Assembly: GCF_030811595.1 (NCBI RefSeq)
Contig: NZ_JAUSRB010000002.1
Location: forward strand, 2,418,001-2,482,000
Direction: 5' to 3'
Length of the DNA: 64,000 nt
Source of the DNA: Streptosporangium brasiliense
GTDB lineage: Bacteria; Actinomycetota; Actinomycetes; Streptosporangiales; Streptosporangiaceae
Made by a program: the position numbers and the translations under genes. This document shows, piece by piece, positions 18,784 through 26,079 of the stretch. The notes under the pieces are model-generated. The model worked only from the letters and a program-made list of their open reading frames with translations, was not told the DNA's origin and searched no databases. Within the stretch, counting starts at the first letter, position 1; the number at the start of each line of letters is the position of its first letter.

Positions 18784-19014
18784 ATGCGCAGAATCATCCG
18801 GCTACTGGGGATCGTCATGATCCTCCAAGGTGTCAGCGGGACCATCGACCAGCTGGCCGTCCAGCCCTTCTTCGGCGTCTTCCTCAACTTCTTCAACCGC
18901 GTCATCCTCCCCCGCCTGGACTTCCTGGCCGGCTACGAGCTCTACGCGAACCTGACCCTGGCGGCCCTGGGGGCCATCCTGGTCATCGCCGAGGAACGGA
19001 CCCGGCCGTCATGA
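18784..19014 (+). CDS. Small hypothetical membrane protein
   Basis: An unrecognised 76-residue protein with two hydrophobic helices, one at about 5-25 and one at about 50-68, separated by an amphipathic stretch rich in Phe. The ending EERTRPS is charged, consistent with a cytoplasmic tail. It has no clear ribosome binding site but its sequence is protein-like, unlike the other frames here. It is divergent from the kinase gene. Confidence 0.6.
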   Translation: MRRIIRLLGIVMILQGVSGTIDQLAVQPFFGVFLNFFNRVILPRLDFLAGYELYANLTLAALGAILVIAEERTRPS

Positions 19015-19050
19015 CCTCCGGAGGCACCCCATGACCTCCGGAGGCACCCC
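19011..19050. repeat. Tandem 20-bp perfect duplication
   Basis: ATGACCTCCGGAGGCACCCC occurs twice head to tail (19011-19030 and 19031-19050). Each unit contains the palindrome CCTCCGGAGG. It starts at the end of the small membrane-protein gene and could form a hairpin with two registers. Confidence 0.85.
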
Positions 19051-19221
19051 GTCGCATCCGTACAGGGCGCCCCTCGCCCACCGGAACGATTCCCGCGGCC
19101 GTGTCCCCGGCCGACAGCGGGCGGGTGTCCCGGGCCCGCGTGCGGGACCATCCCTGGGGGCGCATATGCTTCGCATTGCCAATGCTATGGATTTAGTGCG
19201 ACCTAAAGGGAGAAATTGACC

Positions 19222-19311
19222 GTGTACAAGGAGTTCGCAGTCGAGGCCGTGGTGTGGCTGATCCCTGTCGTCATCCTGCTGGGCCTGGCCTACATGATCA
19301 CTGCGACCTGA
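19222..19311 (+). CDS. 29-residue single-helix membrane peptide
   Basis: GTG at 19222 to TGA at 19309-19311. The peptide starts V-Y-K-E-F, continues AVEAVVWLIPVVILLGLAYM and ends ITAT. One membrane helix fills it, with charged residues only at the N-terminus, so it should insert with its C-terminus outside or in the membrane. AAGGGAG lies 11 bases upstream. It converges on cydB with a 14-base overlap of 3' ends. Tiny subunits such as CydX, KdpF or transporter accessory peptides look like this, but I cannot match it to any of them. Confidence 0.5.
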   Translation: MYKEFAVEAVVWLIPVVILLGLAYMITAT

Positions 19312-20044
19312 TCGGAGCGCGGTCGAAGACCCGCCAGAGCCACACCTGCGACGCCACCAGCACGGGAGTGATCACCAGCAGTGCCGGGGTGAGCAGGGCG
19401 AGGGTCGCCGGATCGGCCAGGTTCTCCGCCAGTGGCAGGCGGGACCCGGCCAGCAGACAGACCAGCGCCATCCCGCCCGAGGTCAGGGCGTAGACCAGGC
19501 GCTCGCCCGAGGCTCCGGACAGCCGCCGGGCCCGCGCCTTCGGGGCGCCGCCCAGCCGCAGGCCGGCGAAGGCCGTCCCGTGGGCGCAGAACAGGGCGGC
19601 GACGGCGGGCACGACGATCGCCGCGGAGCCGGTGACGGACCTTTCGCCCATCGCGGCGAGGATGAACCCCCAGCTCAGCGCCACCGCCCAGCTCCCCGCG
19701 ACCACGGCGCCGTCACACCCGCGCCGCCACGCGGCCCGGTCGACCCCGCCGCGCAGCCAGATCCCCGCGTCCCGGACCACCCAGCCGAGCAGCAGCGCCA
19801 CGGACGGCACGTACAGCCCGCTGAGCAGCTCCCCCTCCAGGAGGGGGAAGGCGCCCACCAGGACCCCGGCCGCGGCGACCAGCCAGACCTCGTTGCTCAT
19901 GAAGAGCGGGGTGATCGAGGCGAGCACCCGGCCGCGCTCGTCGCAGGAGCGGCCGAGGTGGGGCAGGAGCATGCCGATCCCCAGATCCGCGCCCGCGAGG
20001 ACGAAGTAGCCGACGGCGAAGAACGCCAGAAGCGTGATCTCCAT
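19298..20044 (-). CDS. cydB: Cytochrome bd oxidase subunit II (compact)
   Basis: A 248-residue membrane protein with about seven helices. Family marks are LAGADLGIGMLLPHLGR near residue 17, the NEVWL motif near 51, AHGTAFAGL and a C-terminal VWLWRVFDR. CydB pairs with CydA in the quinol-oxidising, high-affinity O2 reductase. Typical CydB is 330-380 residues; here the middle section between helices five and six is shortened and the usual DGNEVW reads MSNEVW. Both ends are intact, so this is a compact form and not a truncation. The ATG at 20044 follows GAGGAG and lies 9 bases after the cydA stop. Confidence 0.85.
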   Translation of the reverse strand: MEITLLAFFAVGYFVLAGADLGIGMLLPHLGRSCDERGRVLASITPLFMSNEVWLVAAAGVLVGAFPLLEGELLSGLYVPSVALLLGWVVRDAGIWLRGGVDRAAWRRGCDGAVVAGSWAVALSWGFILAAMGERSVTGSAAIVVPAVAALFCAHGTAFAGLRLGGAPKARARRLSGASGERLVYALTSGGMALVCLLAGSRLPLAENLADPATLALLTPALLVITPVLVASQVWLWRVFDRAPIRSQ

Positions 20045-20053
20045 GGAATCTCC

Positions 20054-21301
20054 TCAGAAGGCCGGGGCCGGCAGCGGCTCGGCGGGGACGTGGCCGGTCT
20101 CGGTGGCCGCCGGGCCCTGGCGGGCGCTGCGGGCGAGCATCCAGGTGTTGACCGCGATGAGCAGACCGAACAGCGAGGCGAAGGCGGCCAGCGAGAACCG
20201 GACCGCGCCGGGCGACAGCTCGCCCAGCGCGTCCTGGGTGGTCAGCAGGCCGTACACCACCCAGGGCTGACGGCCCACCTCGCGGAACACCCAGCCGGCG
20301 AGCATGGCGGCGAACGGCAGCGGGACCGCCGCGGTCAGCAGCACGTGCCAGATCCGCAGCCGGCGGACCGCCCACGGGAACAGCGCCAGCAGCGCGTTCA
20401 GCCCCGCGATCAGCAGCATCAGCGCGAAGAGGATCATCATCGTGGTGGCGCTGCCCTGCACCAGCCCGGCGGGCGGGGCGTAGTCGCCGGGCCCGTGCGC
20501 GGCGGCCGTCTCGGCCTGGAGCCGGGCCACCTCCTGCGCCGCGCCGCGGTAGACGGCCAGCTTCATCGGCTGCGCCGTACCGAACTGGACGCCGCCGAAC
20601 GCCGCGGTGGCCATCAGCGCGGGCAGCGCGGTGAACACGCCGATCCGCAGCGACCGGCGGAAGAACTCCTGCTCCTCGGTGCGCCTGCGCAGGTGGTGGG
20701 CGCTCACCCCGGCCACGAAGAACCCGGCGACCACCAGCGCGCCGCAGAGGATGTGGCCGAACGCGGTGAGCGCCGCCGGATTGGTCAGCACCGCCGCCGC
20801 GTCGGTGAGCCGGAGCACGCCGTCCACCACCTCGGCGCCGACCGGGTTCTGCAGGAAACCGTTGGAGACCAGGATCCAGTAGGCGGAGGCGTAGGCGGTG
20901 AGCGTGACCACCCAGAGCACCCCCAGGTGCGCCCACCGGTTCAACCGGTCCCAGCCGAAGATCCACAGTCCCAGGAACGTCGACTCGACGAAGAACGCGG
21001 TGAGCGTCTCCATCGCCAGCGAGGCGCCGAACACGTTGCCCGCGAAGTGCGTCAGCCCGCTCCAGACCAGGCCGAACTGGAACTCCATCACCAGCCCGGT
21101 GACGATCCCCATCGCGTAGTTGATCACGTAGAGCCGTCCCCAGAACCGGGTCATCCGCCGGTGCACGGCCGAGCCGGTCAGCGTCGCCCGGGTCTGCATG
21201 AACGCGACCAGGGTGGCCAGACCCAGGGTGAGGGCGACGAACAGGAAGTGTGACCCTGCGGTGAGGGCGAACTGCAGGCGGGCGAGGTCGAGCGTCTCCA
21301 T
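20054..21301 (-). CDS. cydA: Cytochrome bd oxidase subunit I
   Basis: A 415-residue haem-bearing subunit with about nine helices. His18 in GSHFLF corresponds to the high-spin haem ligand position, and the MEFQFG motif is near 72. The quinol-loop region has GWVFREVGRQPW followed by VVYGLL; the loop is short, as in non-enterobacterial oxidases. It oxidises menaquinol or ubiquinol and reduces O2 without pumping protons. It heads a cydA-cydB unit; no cydDC exporter genes are in view. The ATG at 21301 has GAGGGC upstream. Confidence 0.93.
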   Translation of the reverse strand: METLDLARLQFALTAGSHFLFVALTLGLATLVAFMQTRATLTGSAVHRRMTRFWGRLYVINYAMGIVTGLVMEFQFGLVWSGLTHFAGNVFGASLAMETLTAFFVESTFLGLWIFGWDRLNRWAHLGVLWVVTLTAYASAYWILVSNGFLQNPVGAEVVDGVLRLTDAAAVLTNPAALTAFGHILCGALVVAGFFVAGVSAHHLRRRTEEQEFFRRSLRIGVFTALPALMATAAFGGVQFGTAQPMKLAVYRGAAQEVARLQAETAAAHGPGDYAPPAGLVQGSATTMMILFALMLLIAGLNALLALFPWAVRRLRIWHVLLTAAVPLPFAAMLAGWVFREVGRQPWVVYGLLTTQDALGELSPGAVRFSLAAFASLFGLLIAVNTWMLARSARQGPAATETGHVPAEPLPAPAF

Positions 21302-21454
21302 GCCCTCAGATTTCCGGTACGGTCACCGCCCGCGCGTCCCTCCCGGCGCGCATACGCCGTACTCCAGAAGTTGTGTCCCCGCCGCCCGTCCGTACACCCG
21401 CCACCTCACCCCTGCGGCCTCTGGGCGCCGACGCGTGGCCGGCCGGGCCGGCCG

Positions 21455-22120
21455 CTAGTCCATCCAGCCGGGGGTGACCACGCCCGCCTCGTAGGCGAGG
21501 ACCACGAGCTGGGTCCGGTCCCGCGCGTGCAGCTTGGTCATGATCCGGCTCACGTGGGTCTTGGCGGTGGCCGGGCTCAGCACCAGCCTCGCGGCGATCT
21601 CGTCGTTGGACAGGCCGCCGGCGACCAGCGTCAGCACCTCGCGCTCGCGCTCGGTCAGCCCGTTGAACTCCGGCCCCGGCTCGGGCCGCTTCACCCGCCC
21701 GGCGAACTCCGAGATCAGCCGCCGGGTGACCGAGGGGGCGATCAGCGCGTCGCCCCTGGCCACCACCCTGACCCCGTGGATGAGCTCGGCCGGCTCGGTG
21801 TCCTTGACCAGGAACCCGCCGGCCCCGGCGCGCAGCGCGCCGTACACGTAGTCGTCGAGGTCGAAGGTGGTCAGGATGATCACCTTGGTGGCGGCCAGCC
21901 GGCCGTCGGCGACGATCCGCCGGGTGGCCTCCAGCCCGTCCAACTCGGGCATCCGGATGTCCATCAGCACCACGTCGGGGCCGAGCTCCCCGGCGAGCCG
22001 TACGGCCCGCGCCCCGTCGGCGGCCTCCCCGACCACCTCGATGTCGTCCTCGCCCTCCAGGATCGACCGGAATCCGGCACGGACCAGCGTCTGGTCGTCG
22101 GCGAGCAGCACACGGATCAT
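21455..22120 (-). CDS. NarL/LuxR-family response regulator
   Basis: A 221-residue protein with a receiver domain (LLADDQ, Asp in VVLMDIRMPELDGLEATRR, Lys in FLVKDTEP) and a LuxR-type HTH (LTEREREVLTLVAGGLSNDEI). It is the cognate regulator of the overlapping upstream kinase (ATGA at 22117-22120). It is a paralogue of the pair at 16.7-18.6 kb, with the same order and overlap but different sensor. Targets are unknown. The gap 21302-21454 to cydA holds no gene; cydAB lies on the same strand downstream, so oxygen- or redox-linked control is possible but unproven. Confidence 0.92.
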   Translation of the reverse strand: MIRVLLADDQTLVRAGFRSILEGEDDIEVVGEAADGARAVRLAGELGPDVVLMDIRMPELDGLEATRRIVADGRLAATKVIILTTFDLDDYVYGALRAGAGGFLVKDTEPAELIHGVRVVARGDALIAPSVTRRLISEFAGRVKRPEPGPEFNGLTEREREVLTLVAGGLSNDEIAARLVLSPATAKTHVSRIMTKLHARDRTQLVVLAYEAGVVTPGWMD

Positions 22121-23304
22121 GAAGTTCCTCTCAGGGGGAGCCGGGCGGAGACCCGGAAACCGCCACCGGGGCGGGGCCCGGCCTCCAGGGAGCCGCCGAG
22201 GGCGGCGGCCCGCTCCCGCATGCCGACGATCCCGAACCCGCTCCCGGGCCGCGACCGGTCGCCGTCGCCCGGCTCCGGGGCGCCACCGGGGCCCCCGTCG
22301 CCGGCGTCGCGGCCGTGGTCGTCGATCCGCAGGGTGAGGTCGGCGCCGCCGTACCGGACGGTGATCTCGGCGGCGCCGGCGCCCGCGTGGCGGGTGACGT
22401 TGGTCAGGGACTCCTGGACGATGCGCACGGCCGCGTGGTCCACCTCGGCGGGCAGGGGCCGGAGCTCGCCGAGGACCTCGATCCGCACGGCGAGCCCGGT
22501 CCGGTCGGCCAGCTCCCGGATCCGGGCCAGGCTCGGCGCCGGGCTGGTGGGGGAGTCCTCGTCCACCAGCCGCAGCACGCCCAGCGTGGCCCGCAGCTCC
22601 CGCAGGGCCTCCTTGCTGGCCTCCTTGATGGCCGTCAGCGCCGCCTCGGCCTGCTCGGGCCGCTGTCCGATCCGGTGCAGCGCGGCCCCCGCCTGCACGT
22701 TGATCATCGAGAGGTTGTGGCCGAGCGTGTCGTGGATCTCCCGCGCGATCCGGAGCCGCTCCTCGGCCGTCCTGCGCCGTGCCTCCTCCTCGCGGGTGCG
22801 CTCGGCCTCCGCCACCCGCCGCCGGGCCTCGGTGAGGTAGGCGCGCCGGTTGCGCGAGACCCCGCCCATCGCCAGGGTCGCCAGCACCCAGCCGCCCAGC
22901 AGCAGGAACTGGCTGTCGTCGAGATGCCGGATCGGGCTGTTCGCCTCGCCGAGGACGACGGCGAGCAGGCTCATGAGCGTGATGGTCGCCGCGGCCGCCA
23001 GATGGCCCAGGTCGGCGGCGGTGAACAGGGTGAGCAGCACGGCGAGGAAGATCCAGCCGTCCAGGTGGGCCAGCGGATAGTAGAGTCCGGCCGCCGCCAC
23101 GGCCAGCAGCAGCGCCGGGATCGGGAGGCGGCGGCGCATCGCCACCGCGGCGCACGCCACCAGCGGCATCGCGTAGTCCCAGGCGTTGGGCGTCACCTCC
23201 GGCCGGAGCCGGGCCATGACGGCGCTCCCGCCGAGCACGCCCAGGATCACCAGGGCGGTGACCACGGTCTCGATCGGGATGCGGCGGAGTCCCACGCCCG
23301 GCAC
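22117..23304 (-). CDS. DesK/NarX-type sensor histidine kinase
   Basis: A kinase of about 395 residues with four to five N-terminal membrane segments (about 10-155), a charged coiled-coil linker (RRRVAEAERTREEEARRRT), the HisKA_3 His in REIHDTLGHNL and an HATPase ending IVGMRERAAALGG. The start is uncertain: GTG at 23304 or GTG at 23295, neither with a strong ribosome binding site. It is coupled to the downstream regulator by a four-base overlap. Confidence 0.9.
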   Translation of the reverse strand: MPGVGLRRIPIETVVTALVILGVLGGSAVMARLRPEVTPNAWDYAMPLVACAAVAMRRRLPIPALLLAVAAAGLYYPLAHLDGWIFLAVLLTLFTAADLGHLAAAATITLMSLLAVVLGEANSPIRHLDDSQFLLLGGWVLATLAMGGVSRNRRAYLTEARRRVAEAERTREEEARRRTAEERLRIAREIHDTLGHNLSMINVQAGAALHRIGQRPEQAEAALTAIKEASKEALRELRATLGVLRLVDEDSPTSPAPSLARIRELADRTGLAVRIEVLGELRPLPAEVDHAAVRIVQESLTNVTRHAGAGAAEITVRYGGADLTLRIDDHGRDAGDGGPGGAPEPGDGDRSRPGSGFGIVGMRERAAALGGSLEAGPRPGGGFRVSARLPLRGTS

Positions 23305-23437
23305 CCTACCGACCGTCCGCCGGGGCCGGGTACGGCGGGCCGCCCCGGCCCTGCTCTCCCGGCCCCGGCCCCGGCCCTGCTCTCCCGGCCCCGGTCCTCG
23401 GCGCCGGCTCCCGCTCCCGCTCTCCGGCGACGGCGGG

Positions 23438-25303
23438 TCAGCGCTCGGCGAGGACGATCACCGAGTCTCCGGGACCGAGGCGGAGCGGCCGTGACTTGTC
23501 GGGGTTGAGCACGACGCCGAAGTGGGGGGCCTCGTTCACCCGGTCGGCCAGGCGGTAGCCGATCGCGGTCTCGCCGCGGCGGCGGGCCGACTCGATCACC
23601 GAGGCGAAGCTGACCGGGGCCCCGGCACGGACGTACTGGCCGGCCGGACGGGGGTAGATCTCCGAGCCGCGCGAGTCGAAGAGGTAGCCGAACACGTCGA
23701 CCAGGTGCTGGTTCTCGGTGAGCTGGGCCAGGAGCAGGCCGATGACCGTGTCGCTGATCACGATGTCGTCGGCCCGGGTGACCTCGGCCAGGGCGCGGTT
23801 GTTCTCGTCGTGCATCTCGCTGACGATGGAGTAGCGCTCGCCGAGCGTGGTCTGCATGTCGCGGAGCTGGAGCAGGGTCATCAGCGTCCGGGTGTCGGCG
23901 TGCGCGGGCTCGTAGCGGTCGTCGGAGAGCACCACCACGTGCTGGTAGACGCCCAGCCCCAGGGCCTCCAGCGCGTAGCGGTCGGTGGTGTCGCAGTCCT
24001 TGGCGTTCACCGTGAGGTTGACCAGGCCCTCGAAGCCGGCGGAGGCGTCGGGGTGGTCGGAGGCGATGTCCAGGACGGAGCCGGGGGCGACGTAGCCGTC
24101 GAGGCAGCGGATGATCTGGTGGCCCCGGCCGTTCCAGTTGAGGACCAGGGTCCGCTCCGGGCCGGGCCTGTCGGGCTCGGCCGAGACGATCGACTCCTCC
24201 TGGGCCTGCGGCATGTCGTCGGCCAGATGGATCATCGAGTCGTCCTGGGCGATCACGATGATCTGGTCGTCGGCGGCGATCACGGTGTCCATCGGCGGGT
24301 TCAGCATGGTCCGGCCCTCGCGGCGCAGGCCGATGACCGTGGCGGTCTGGTAGGCCGGGAGCGCGTCGCCGTACGTCATGCCGGCCAGGTCGCGGTCGGA
24401 GCGCAGGTAGATCTCGCCGCCGGAGAAGTTGAGCAGGTCCATGCAGACCACGGAGGTGCCCGACTGCCGGGACGACTGCACGATGAGCCGGGAGGCGGTG
24501 TCGTCGGAGTCGACCAGGTGGACGGCCGGGCCCCCGGCGAGGCGGGCGGCGGCCATGTTGGAGGTGCTCGCGATCGCGGCCACCACCGGCGGGTGGTCGC
24601 CGGAGCGCTTGGCCAGGGCGAGCAGGGTCTTGATGACGTGGGCGTCGGGGTCGTCGCCCTGCGGGGACAGGACGACCACGGAGCGGGCCGCGTCGAGGTT
24701 CATCAGGTCGAGGTCGGTCGGCTCGGTGGGCCGCCCGGTCCGGCAGACCAGTTTGGTCCTCCCGGTCTCGCCCACGTGCTGGCGGATCTCGTCCTCCATG
24801 TCGACCTTGTCCTTGTCGGCCAGGATCGAGATGACGGAGCCGCGCTGGCTCGCGTGCGCCTGGACCAGCTCGTCGACGATCGTGAAGACCTGGTCCGACC
24901 AGCCGAGGATCACGGTGTGCCTGGTCTCGATGATCCGGGACTTGCCCTTGCGCAACTGCTCGAACTTGGTCTTGAGCCCGTTGGAGAGCACGCCGACCAG
25001 CGCGCTCACGATGAAGATCCCGCCCAGTGACGCGGTGAACATGAGCGCGACGAACAGCGTGCTCCCGGTGTCGCTGGCGACCTTGCCGGGGCTCAGCGTG
25101 CGCATGAGCGACATCCACAGCATGCCCGCGAAGCCGTTGTTCTTGGCCGCCTCGACCGGGGTCAGCCACAGACTCAACAGGGTGACCAGCAGGATCAGCC
25201 CGAGCGAGATCAGGGCGAGCCAGCCGATCAGGGCGACCGCGCCCCGCGACATGGTGTTGTCGAACCAGTACCGCACCCGTTCCCGGAACGTCGCCCTGGA
25301 CAC
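23438..25303 (-). CDS. CASTOR/POLLUX-like ion channel protein with RCK-like domains
   Basis: A 621-residue protein. Two to three membrane helices lie near residues 20-110, with a pore-loop-like stretch between. A long cytoplasmic part begins at HTVILGWSDQVFTIVDEL, a Rossmann RCK/TrkA-N-type domain. A second RCK-like block starts at LVLNWNGRGHQIIRCLDGY, and the protein ends in a TrkA-C-like strand set. Plant CASTOR and POLLUX are nuclear-envelope cation channels of this architecture; actinobacterial homologues are common but little studied. The GTG at 25303 is picked because GGGGAGGG lies five bases upstream, although the frame stays open above it. It is divergent from the ECF-importer operon. 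Confidence 0.85.
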   Translation of the reverse strand: MSRATFRERVRYWFDNTMSRGAVALIGWLALISLGLILLVTLLSLWLTPVEAAKNNGFAGMLWMSLMRTLSPGKVASDTGSTLFVALMFTASLGGIFIVSALVGVLSNGLKTKFEQLRKGKSRIIETRHTVILGWSDQVFTIVDELVQAHASQRGSVISILADKDKVDMEDEIRQHVGETGRTKLVCRTGRPTEPTDLDLMNLDAARSVVVLSPQGDDPDAHVIKTLLALAKRSGDHPPVVAAIASTSNMAAARLAGGPAVHLVDSDDTASRLIVQSSRQSGTSVVCMDLLNFSGGEIYLRSDRDLAGMTYGDALPAYQTATVIGLRREGRTMLNPPMDTVIAADDQIIVIAQDDSMIHLADDMPQAQEESIVSAEPDRPGPERTLVLNWNGRGHQIIRCLDGYVAPGSVLDIASDHPDASAGFEGLVNLTVNAKDCDTTDRYALEALGLGVYQHVVVLSDDRYEPAHADTRTLMTLLQLRDMQTTLGERYSIVSEMHDENNRALAEVTRADDIVISDTVIGLLLAQLTENQHLVDVFGYLFDSRGSEIYPRPAGQYVRAGAPVSFASVIESARRRGETAIGYRLADRVNEAPHFGVVLNPDKSRPLRLGPGDSVIVLAER

Positions 25304-25540
25304 CGGTACCCTCCCCGTAGGTAAACGCCCGACCAACAATCGCACAAAAATTACAGGTCGCTCTGGTGTTCGCAAATTCATGATCCTGGGCCTCGGGGAT
25401 CCCGGGCCCAGGGGCCCTGGTGGAGGGCGGGCGGGCGGTGGCCGGGATGGGGCGCGGGGTGGGGTCACGGGCGGCTCGGGTGCCGTGGTTCAGCGCGTTC
25501 CTCGTCGCGGAAGGGCGTCCGCGGAGGCTCACCCGGGCTG

Positions 25541-25582
25541 ATCGGTACCGTTTGTCCGCTCATCGGTACCGTTTATCCGCTC
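25541..25582. repeat. 21-bp tandem duplication upstream of the ECF operon promoter
   Basis: Two head-to-tail copies (25541-25561 and 25562-25582) of ATCGGTACCGTTT-N-TCCGCTC differ only at N (G or A). Each contains the palindrome CGGTACCG. The second copy ends eight bases before the putative -35, so it is well placed for an activator or repressor. The interval 25304-25540 holds no gene. Confidence 0.8.
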
Positions 25583-25589
25583 AAGAGCA

Positions 25590-25619
25590 TTGTCACTGGG
25601 TGTGGATCTCCCCTTTAAT
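25590..25619 (+). promoter_or_regulatory. Putative sigma-70-type promoter of the ECF operon
   Basis: TTGTCA (25590-25595) and TTTAAT (25614-25619) are separated by 18 bases, close to consensus for the principal sigma factor. Transcription would start near 25626, leaving a leader of about 25 bases that holds GAGGGG just before the ATG at 25651. Confidence 0.6.
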
Positions 25620-25650
25620 CGGATCTTGCAAAACAGTCGGATGAGGGGTC

Positions 25651-26079
25651 ATGAACAACGGACATCGCCGGGCTCAGGCCGCGGTCCAGACCATCCTCCG
25701 GCTCACCAACCTGTTGATGGCGGGCAAGCGCGTGGCGGTCATCGGTCACGAGCCGGAGCTGGCCGCCTGCCTGCGGGCGATGGGCGCCCAGACCCTCCTG
25801 ACCGACCCGGCGGCGGCGCTCCTGGGCCACCGGGTGCTCGCCGAGGAGGACGCGGTGGCGGTCGCCGACCTGGTGATCGGGGCGACCGAGGCGCACCTGC
25901 CCCTCCTGCGGGACGGGGCGATCCTGGCCTGCGCCGGGCCCCGGACCGGCGTGGACGGCCGCCCGGCCGGGGCGGCCGGCGTCCTGGCGGGTATGCCGGG
26001 GACGCGGGTCCGCGACGGGATCACCGGTTACCGGCTCGGCCCGGACCGCGAGGTGTTCGTGCTGGACATGGCGTGCTAG
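25651..26079 (+). CDS. Small SAH-hydrolase-like NAD-binding-domain protein
   Basis: A 142-residue protein. After a basic N-terminal helix comes KRVAVIGHEPELAACLRAMG, a Rossmann start, then a VIGATEAHLPLLRDGAIL strand-helix resembling the second half of the SAHH cofactor domain, and an ending RDGITGYRLGPDREVFVLDM like the SAHH end region. There is no catalytic domain, and the glycine loop is degenerate (G-H-E-P instead of G-x-G). It may form a heteromer with the next, larger SAHH-like protein, whose GTG overlaps this gene's end by seven bases. Family assignment is by pattern only. Confidence 0.6.
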   Translation: MNNGHRRAQAAVQTILRLTNLLMAGKRVAVIGHEPELAACLRAMGAQTLLTDPAAALLGHRVLAEEDAVAVADLVIGATEAHLPLLRDGAILACAGPRTGVDGRPAGAAGVLAGMPGTRVRDGITGYRLGPDREVFVLDMAC

